From contig JAKSRN010000012.1 in NCBI GenBank assembly GCA_024403585.1, positions 1 through 17,454 of the forward strand: 17,454 bases of DNA. The letters are read 5' to 3'. Below, one piece after another: positions 12,735 through 17,454 of this stretch. How positions within the stretch are numbered: position 1 is the first letter of the stretch; each line of letters begins with the position of its first letter. Made by a program: the position numbers and the translations under genes. Source of the DNA: Lachnospiraceae bacterium (GTDB taxonomy: Bacteria > Bacillota > Clostridia > Lachnospirales > Lachnospiraceae). Under the pieces are notes generated by a model. It was not told the origin of the DNA, made no database searches, and worked only from the letters and a program-made list of their open reading frames with translations.

Positions 12735-13955
12735 ATGTTATCAGAAAAAAGACTATTATATATAGAAGAAACCGCTCAGAATCTTTCGGATTGGATCATA
12801 CAACATCGACGTAATCTCCATAAAATACCCGAGACAGCATGGACGGAAACAAAAACAACTGCTTACTTGAAGAGCGAACTTCAGTCGCTGGGATTTACAA
12901 TTGTATCCGGCAAAAATGTTGCCAGCCACAACACCGGGCTGGTCGCAGAGCTTTCCAGTGGATCACACCCTGTAACAGTGCTTCGTTTTGATATAGACGG
13001 TTTGTCAGTTACAGAAGAAACAGATCCGAATCATGTTCCTGCCAGAGAGCATTTTCATTCCGAACACGAAGGACGTATGCATGCCTGTGGACATGATGGC
13101 CATATGGCAATCGGTCTTGCTGTGGCAAAGATTTTATCAGACATGAGAGATTCTCTTCATGGAACTCTTCGCCTGATCTTCCAGCCTGCTGAAGAGGGTT
13201 GCATGGGTGCTCGGGAAGTAGTGGCTCAGGGCTGGCTTGCGGATGCTGATTATTTTCTCGCAGGTCATATTGTCGGAAGAGACTACGGCCAGACATCCAC
13301 CGGCCCTTCTGATTGTGTAACCGGTGTAAGCGGTTCTTTGGCCACTTCTAAGATCAATGCTGCATTCAACGGGACTTCCTGCCATGGTGCCTGTCCTGAG
13401 AATGGTGCATCCGCCATCTCCGCTTTATGCAGTGCTGTACTTTCTCTTAATGGAATTCCGAGAAACAGTAGCGGTGCTACCATGATCAACATTGGCCGGA
13501 TCTCAGGCGGTGAAGGACGTAACATCGTATCTGCCCATGCTTCCATGGAACTGGAAGTACGTGGTGAAACTACAGAGCTGAACCAATATATGGAGGACCA
13601 GGCACTTCGGATCATAGACGCTTCTGCCACTGTATACGGTCTGACAGCAGACATAGAGATTCAGGGAAAAGCACCTTCTCTTGTGTCCTCAGATGATCTG
13701 CGCGAACAGATCAATTCCCTTCTTGGAAACTTCCGTCATATCCGAATCTCTGAAAAGGGAGAACGTTTTAAAGCCAGCGAAGATGCGGCTCTCATGATGG
13801 AAGAAACTAAAAAGCACGGGGGAAAAGCTGTTTTCATGCTGTTTCCTTCCGACACTACCGCACCACTCCATAGTCAGAATTATGACTTTGATGAGTCCAT
13901 TCTTTGGAAAGCTGCTACTGTCATCAGCTGTGTTGTAACAGATCTGATGAGTTGA
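12735..13955 (+). CDS. M20D-family metal-dependent amidohydrolase
   Basis: Predicted cytoplasmic zinc or manganese amidohydrolase that cleaves an N-acyl-amino-acid-type amide. Metal-site motifs: HACGHDGH (about residues 116-123), QPAEEG (about 150-155), AGH at 176-178 and the C-terminal PLHSQNYDF. These match the M20D group (hippurate hydrolase, indole-acetyl-amino-acid hydrolase, AbgA/AbgB); RFDIDGLSVTE and the Glu pair resemble p-aminobenzoyl-glutamate hydrolase AbgA, but the substrate cannot be read from sequence. 406 residues, a little long but within family range. ATG at 12735-12737, with GGAG inside the end of niaR, so translation is likely coupled. No partner AbgB or transporter is next to it. 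Its pairing with a niacin-type repressor suggests control by nicotinate status. Confidence 0.88.
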   Translation: MLSEKRLLYIEETAQNLSDWIIQHRRNLHKIPETAWTETKTTAYLKSELQSLGFTIVSGKNVASHNTGLVAELSSGSHPVTVLRFDIDGLSVTEETDPNHVPAREHFHSEHEGRMHACGHDGHMAIGLAVAKILSDMRDSLHGTLRLIFQPAEEGCMGAREVVAQGWLADADYFLAGHIVGRDYGQTSTGPSDCVTGVSGSLATSKINAAFNGTSCHGACPENGASAISALCSAVLSLNGIPRNSSGATMINIGRISGGEGRNIVSAHASMELEVRGETTELNQYMEDQALRIIDASATVYGLTADIEIQGKAPSLVSSDDLREQINSLLGNFRHIRISEKGERFKASEDAALMMEETKKHGGKAVFMLFPSDTTAPLHSQNYDFDESILWKAATVISCVVTDLMS

Positions 13956-13969
13956 ATACAATATAAGAA

Positions 13970-14006
13970 TAATACAAAAGGGGATTGCCATACGGCAATC
14001 CCCTTT
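13970..14006 (-). terminator. Strong hairpin terminator between mtlD and the M20 gene
   Basis: A perfect 13-bp stem (13977-13989 with 13994-14006, core GGGGATTGCC) and a 4-nt loop. On the minus strand it is followed by TTTTGTATTATT, so it ends the mtl operon. On the plus strand only CCTTTCC follows, but the same hairpin may also end the convergent niaR-M20 transcript. Confidence 0.88.
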
Positions 14007-14044
14007 CCAATATACTTCTTAAAAACTATGATCAGAAATATGTA

Positions 14045-15187
14045 TTAAGCAAGCTTCTCGTATGCAGCAACAACAGCATCGATAATCTTCTCATCTGTGA
14101 TCTGAGAAATCTCAGCAAATGCTGCTTTAACACCCATCTCTGCGATCTTAGCCTGAAGCTCAACACTCTGTTTGTCATCTGGGTTGTTGTAACGAAGTGC
14201 TGCAGCAACACCGATGATCAGATGATCTACAGGAAGACCGAAGCCTACTGCTGTCATCAGAGGTTTGATCAGACGATCTGTTGGGCTGAGTTTTCTAAGT
14301 GGCTCACGTCCTACACGTGTAACATCATCCTGAAGATATGGGTTTTTGAAACGGCTGATGATCTTCTCGATGTATGCAGCATGTTTGTCTGCATCAAATC
14401 CGTGTTTAGCGATCAGACCAGCACCAGACTCTTTCATTGCTTTAGAAACGATTCCGAAGATTGCCTCGTCAGCAATTGCTTTATCGATTGTAGGAATTCC
14501 GCGAAGAGTTCCAAGATAAGCTGTGATGCAGTGTCCTGTGTTCAGAGTGAACAGTTTACGCTCGATATATGCCTCAAGATTATCAACCAGAGTCATTCCT
14601 TTGATCTCAGGAATCTCGCCTTTGAATCCACATTTCTCAACGTCCCACTCAAAGTACTCTTCTACTACTACGTCGATGAAGTTCTCGCTCTTAACAGGAG
14701 GAACGATTCTGTCAACTGCACAATCAGGGAAACCAACATACTCATCTGCATATGCTTTTCCGGCATCACTCAGGTTGTCATAAACAGCTTTTTTCAGCTG
14801 AGATGTTCCGCGGATTGCGTTCTCACATGCGATAAAGTTCATTGGCTCTTTGATGCCTTTCTCTGCACGAAGCTCGATAGCTTTAGCCATTGTTGGAGCA
14901 ACACGTGGAAGAATAACCAGACCAACTGCAGTTGTAACGAGATCTGCATCTGAAATTGTCTCGATACATGCCTCTGTAGTTGAGTTTACACCACTGATGT
15001 TCTCGATTTTCTGATCTTCACAAGTAACATCCATTACATGAACTGTAAAAGTTTTGTCCTCATTGATCTTGTCGATTACTTTATCAACAACATCTGCGAA
15101 TACAACATGATAGCCTGCCTGGCTAAGAAGTGTACCGATAAATCCTCTACCAATGTTACCTGCACCAAACTGAATTGCTTTCTTCAT
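14045..15187 (-). CDS. mtlD: Mannitol-1-phosphate 5-dehydrogenase
   Basis: Oxidises mannitol 1-phosphate to fructose 6-phosphate with NAD+, the second step of mannitol use. N-terminal Rossmann motif FGAGNIGRGFIG (about residues 7-18) and the family active-site pattern K-x4-N-x2-H at K211, N216 and H219 (KLFTLNTGHC). 380 residues, the normal size for MtlD. ATG at 15185-15187 with a GAGGAA site. It follows mtlA by 92 bp on the same strand and ends before a strong terminator. The usual mtlR and a separate mtlF are not in the window; mtlF is unnecessary because mtlA carries the IIA domain. Confidence 0.97.
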   Translation of the reverse strand: MKKAIQFGAGNIGRGFIGTLLSQAGYHVVFADVVDKVIDKINEDKTFTVHVMDVTCEDQKIENISGVNSTTEACIETISDADLVTTAVGLVILPRVAPTMAKAIELRAEKGIKEPMNFIACENAIRGTSQLKKAVYDNLSDAGKAYADEYVGFPDCAVDRIVPPVKSENFIDVVVEEYFEWDVEKCGFKGEIPEIKGMTLVDNLEAYIERKLFTLNTGHCITAYLGTLRGIPTIDKAIADEAIFGIVSKAMKESGAGLIAKHGFDADKHAAYIEKIISRFKNPYLQDDVTRVGREPLRKLSPTDRLIKPLMTAVGFGLPVDHLIIGVAAALRYNNPDDKQSVELQAKIAEMGVKAAFAEISQITDEKIIDAVVAAYEKLA

Positions 15188-15220
15188 ATTCTAGTTCCTC
15201 GCTCTTTTTGTTTTAATCAT

Positions 15221-15248
15221 GAGCGGACAGTCAATCGACTGCCCGCCC
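15221..15248 (-). other. Intercistronic hairpin between mtlA and mtlD
   Basis: A stem of about 12 bp with a 4-nt loop (arms GAGCGGACAGTC at 15221-15232 and GACTGCCCGCCC at 15237-15248, pairing with wobbles) lies between the two genes. No T-run follows on the minus strand, so it more likely protects the mtlA 3' end or tunes expression than terminates. Confidence 0.55.
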
Positions 15249-15279
15249 GTAAATAGTTGCTTCTTATATATAATTATAA

Positions 15280-17148
15280 TTAGCAGAATGTTTTAAGAAT
15301 TTTCTGTACGTCAGAAGTTGTTTTCAGCTCCTCAAGAAGGTCCTCATCCTCAATTGCCTCAGAGATGTTTGCGAGAATATCAAGATGCTCATCGCCAACA
15401 CCTGCGATACCAATTACAAGCTGTGCCTTCTCATCACCGAAGTCAACACCTTCCGGATACTGCATAACTACAATACCGGATTTTTTAACAGTACCTTTAG
15501 CTTCTGATGTACCATGAGGAATAGCAACACCCATTCCCATGTATACGGATGCGATTTTCTCACGCTGCTCCATAGCTGGAACATATGCAGGATCAACGTA
15601 TCCAAGACTAACCATCAGTTCACCGGCAGCTTTGATTGCCTCAAATTTTCCTACAGGTGCAAGTCCTACTTTAACTCCAGCCTCAACGAGTTCAGCTTTT
15701 CCGGATTTTTTTGCAGGTGCAGCAGCCTGTGCAGCCGGTTCTACCGGCGCGCTCCCGTTGGCAACGGCTTTCAACTCCTCGTAGAATGCATCAAGGTTAG
15801 GATCAGCGAGGAAGTTAGCAAGTGTTACGATTCTTGCCTGTGGAGCAGATTTTCTAGCTCTGTCAGCCAGGATACCCTGACAAACAACTACGTTAGCATC
15901 TGCTGGTACTGTATCAACAGATGTGTTTGTTACTGTGATTCCAAGACCAAGGTCCTGAATTCTCTTACGGAATTTTGTAGCACCCATTGCAGAAGATCCC
16001 ATTCCGGCATCACATGCAAAGATGATTTTTTTGATATCTTTAGTTGCTACATTTGCACCTGCAACTGGTGCAGCCATACCTTTAGCTTCAGCTTTCATTG
16101 CATCTTTTGCAGCCTGAGCAGCCTCAAGAGATTTGTTTCCGGACATCTTAACGATTGGAGCTGCGATCAGGAAGGAAACAACAGCTGCGATTGCAACACC
16201 TGCAATAGTGATAACTGTACCAGCTCCTTTTGGAGACATAGCCAGCATAGCAATGATAGAACCTGGTGCTGGAGGTCCAACCAGACCAGCTTTAGTAATT
16301 GTAAAGAATGTGATTGCACAGATGTTACCAACGATTGGAGCGATGATAACAACTGGGTTCATGAGGATGTATGGGAAGTAGATCTCATGAATACCACCGA
16401 ACAGGTGAATGATGATAGCACCTGGTGCGGAGTCTTTTGTAACTTTATCTTTAGAGAATGCCCAGTAAGCAGCCAGAACACCAAGTCCAGGACCTGGGTT
16501 TGTCTCCAGCATGTACATGATGGATTTTCCAGCAGTCTCAACCTGAAGAGTTCCGATTGGAGTAAAGATACCGTGGTTGATAGCGTTGTTCAGGAAAAGA
16601 ACTTTCGCTGGCTCAATAAAGATAGCAGACAGTGGAAGCATCTTAGCATTAACAAGAACATCAACACCAGCTGTAAGTGCTGTAAGAACACCTGCCATGA
16701 ATGGTGCGATCAGATAGTTGCCAAGGATTGCGATCAGCATACCTAAGATACCAACTGAGAAGTTGTTGATCAGCATCTCAAAACCTGCTGGCATCTTGTC
16801 TGCCATAAAGTTGTCGAATTTTTTGATAACCCAACCTGCAAAAGGTCCGATTACCATAGCGCCCATCAGCATTGGATAATCTGGAGCACCACAGATAACA
16901 CCGATAACGGCGATAGCACCCATTACACCACCACGGTCGCCGCCCATGAGTTTACCACCCTGGTAAGCGATCAGTACTGGCAGGATGTAGCTAAGCATTG
17001 GACTAACCATTGCGCTCAGTCTCTCATTCGGCAGCCAGCCTGCAGCGATGAACAGTGCTGTGATAAATCCCCATGCAATGAAAGCACCAATGTTTGGCAT
17101 TACCATTGCGCTAAGGAATTTACCGAGTCTTTGTACTGCGTTTTTCAT
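15280..17148 (-). CDS. mtlA: Mannitol-specific PTS enzyme IICBA
   Basis: Membrane permease that takes up mannitol and phosphorylates it to mannitol 1-phosphate. The IIC membrane domain spans about residues 1-335 and contains the conserved GGIHEIYFPY (251-260). The IIB domain (about 370-460) has its phosphorylated cysteine at C379 in CDAGMGSS. The IIA domain (about 484-622) has its phosphorylated histidine at H545 in AIPHGTSEA. The three are joined by Ala/Pro-rich linkers (about 353-366 and 466-480). At 622 residues it is the fused E. coli-like form rather than the split MtlA + MtlF form of many Firmicutes. ATG at 17146-17148 with a GAGAGGAA site. First gene of the mtlA-mtlD operon, with a promoter and operator array upstream. 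Confidence 0.98.
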   Translation of the reverse strand: MKNAVQRLGKFLSAMVMPNIGAFIAWGFITALFIAAGWLPNERLSAMVSPMLSYILPVLIAYQGGKLMGGDRGGVMGAIAVIGVICGAPDYPMLMGAMVIGPFAGWVIKKFDNFMADKMPAGFEMLINNFSVGILGMLIAILGNYLIAPFMAGVLTALTAGVDVLVNAKMLPLSAIFIEPAKVLFLNNAINHGIFTPIGTLQVETAGKSIMYMLETNPGPGLGVLAAYWAFSKDKVTKDSAPGAIIIHLFGGIHEIYFPYILMNPVVIIAPIVGNICAITFFTITKAGLVGPPAPGSIIAMLAMSPKGAGTVITIAGVAIAAVVSFLIAAPIVKMSGNKSLEAAQAAKDAMKAEAKGMAAPVAGANVATKDIKKIIFACDAGMGSSAMGATKFRKRIQDLGLGITVTNTSVDTVPADANVVVCQGILADRARKSAPQARIVTLANFLADPNLDAFYEELKAVANGSAPVEPAAQAAAPAKKSGKAELVEAGVKVGLAPVGKFEAIKAAGELMVSLGYVDPAYVPAMEQREKIASVYMGMGVAIPHGTSEAKGTVKKSGIVVMQYPEGVDFGDEKAQLVIGIAGVGDEHLDILANISEAIEDEDLLEELKTTSDVQKILKTFC

Positions 17149-17229
17149 AAGTAATTCCTCTCTTTCTTTGACAGGAGTCGAACTCCCCTATTTGAGAATG
17201 CTACAACATTCCCAGTTACTTACACATTT

Positions 17230-17258
17230 ATTATAGTTTTTTTATGCTTTTTTTACAA
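17230..17258 (-). promoter_or_regulatory. Sigma-A-type promoter for mtlA
   Basis: On the minus strand TTGTAA (17253-17258) and a perfect TATAAT (17230-17235) are separated by 17 bp of mostly A. The -35 is non-consensus, as expected for an activated promoter. The leader of about 75 nt contains two small hairpins (GGAGT/ACTCC and GAATG/CATTC arms) before the ribosome binding site. Confidence 0.75.
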
Positions 17259-17270
17259 TTCAAAACTATA

Positions 17271-17419
17271 TGACATTTGTCACTATATTCTCTTGCCAAA
17301 CAAACTTTGTCACTAAGCACAAGTGACAAACTGACATTTGTCACTTGTTTGCAGTTCCAGATTTCTGCATTTGTCAATTACTCATCAAAAAACATACTCT
17401 TTTCCACATCCATTTGTCT
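17271..17419 (-). promoter_or_regulatory. Operator half-site array upstream of mtlA (probable MtlR sites)
   Basis: On the plus strand, TTTGTCA-type half-sites begin at 17274, 17304, 17335, 17368 and 17411 (CATTTGTCA three times, CTTTGTCA once, CATTTGTCT once). One inverted half-site AGTGACAAA lies at 17322-17330; with TTTGTCACT at 17306-17314 it makes a perfect 9-bp inverted repeat. All lie upstream of the -35 box, which fits an activator such as MtlR. The rest of this 306-bp non-coding stretch (17149-17454) holds the promoter and leader; the last 35 bases show nothing recognisable. Confidence 0.7.
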
Positions 17420-17454
17420 ATTCAAGTGCCATATGGTATTCTTTACTTAATGAA

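Noticed and set aside
13985..14953. 322-residue plus-strand reading frame
   Set aside because: Antisense to mtlD and starting inside the terminator hairpin; low-complexity Cys/Ser/Asn-rich translation typical of a shadow frame.
15514..16746. 410-residue plus-strand reading frame
   Set aside because: Antisense to mtlA, which has all PTS motifs. The long frame reflects mtlA codon usage, not a gene.

Overview
The window looks like chromosomal DNA of a low-to-moderate GC Firmicute of class Clostridia, most likely family Lachnospiraceae. The grounds are the Firmicutes-type alpha ribosomal operon, a type III glutamine synthetase, a Zn-ribbon L36, an unusually long L17 with a lysine-rich insertion, a class B sortase and strong GGAGG-type ribosome binding sites. 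A genus such as Blautia is possible but not shown. All genes except two run on the minus strand. No tRNA, rRNA, CRISPR array, insertion sequence or prophage was seen.

Layout in minus-strand transcription order, from the right edge. (1) 17454-14045 is a mannitol operon: a promoter with an upstream array of TTTGTCA-type half-sites, mtlA (fused IICBA) and mtlD, ending in a strong hairpin terminator. (2) 12116-13955 on the plus strand is a niaR-type 3H repressor with a likely autoregulatory palindrome, followed 3 bp later by an M20D amidohydrolase. (3) 12106-10804 on the minus strand is a class B sortase driven by a perfect consensus sigma-A promoter, then a DUF951 protein and a terminator. (4) 10602-7025 is the alpha ribosomal operon rpmJ-rpsM-rpsK-rpsD-rpoA-rplQ, ending in a symmetric terminator. 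It is cut off from infA and the spc genes, and its rpmJ-rpsM spacer holds a multi-hairpin candidate RNA. (5) 6942-6055 is a diacylglycerol-kinase-family lipid kinase. (6) 5988-3671 is type III glutamine synthetase with its own promoter, a leader hairpin and a terminator. (7) 3565-13 is a divergent WecG/TagA-family protein with its own promoter, a CdaR/PucR-type regulator, and ftsE-ftsX.

Most of the coding content is core metabolism, translation and envelope function. The less ordinary material is between genes: a candidate three-way-junction leader RNA before rpsM, an approximately 80-bp structured intergenic repeat present twice (3581-3660 and 10718-10796) just beyond terminators, helically spaced operator half-sites before mtlA, a leader hairpin just before the glnN ribosome binding site, and a tandem duplication between rpoA and rplQ. 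Protein-level oddities are the L17 insertion, the eroded active-site motifs of the WecG homologue, and the pairing of a niacin-type repressor with an M20 amidohydrolase.
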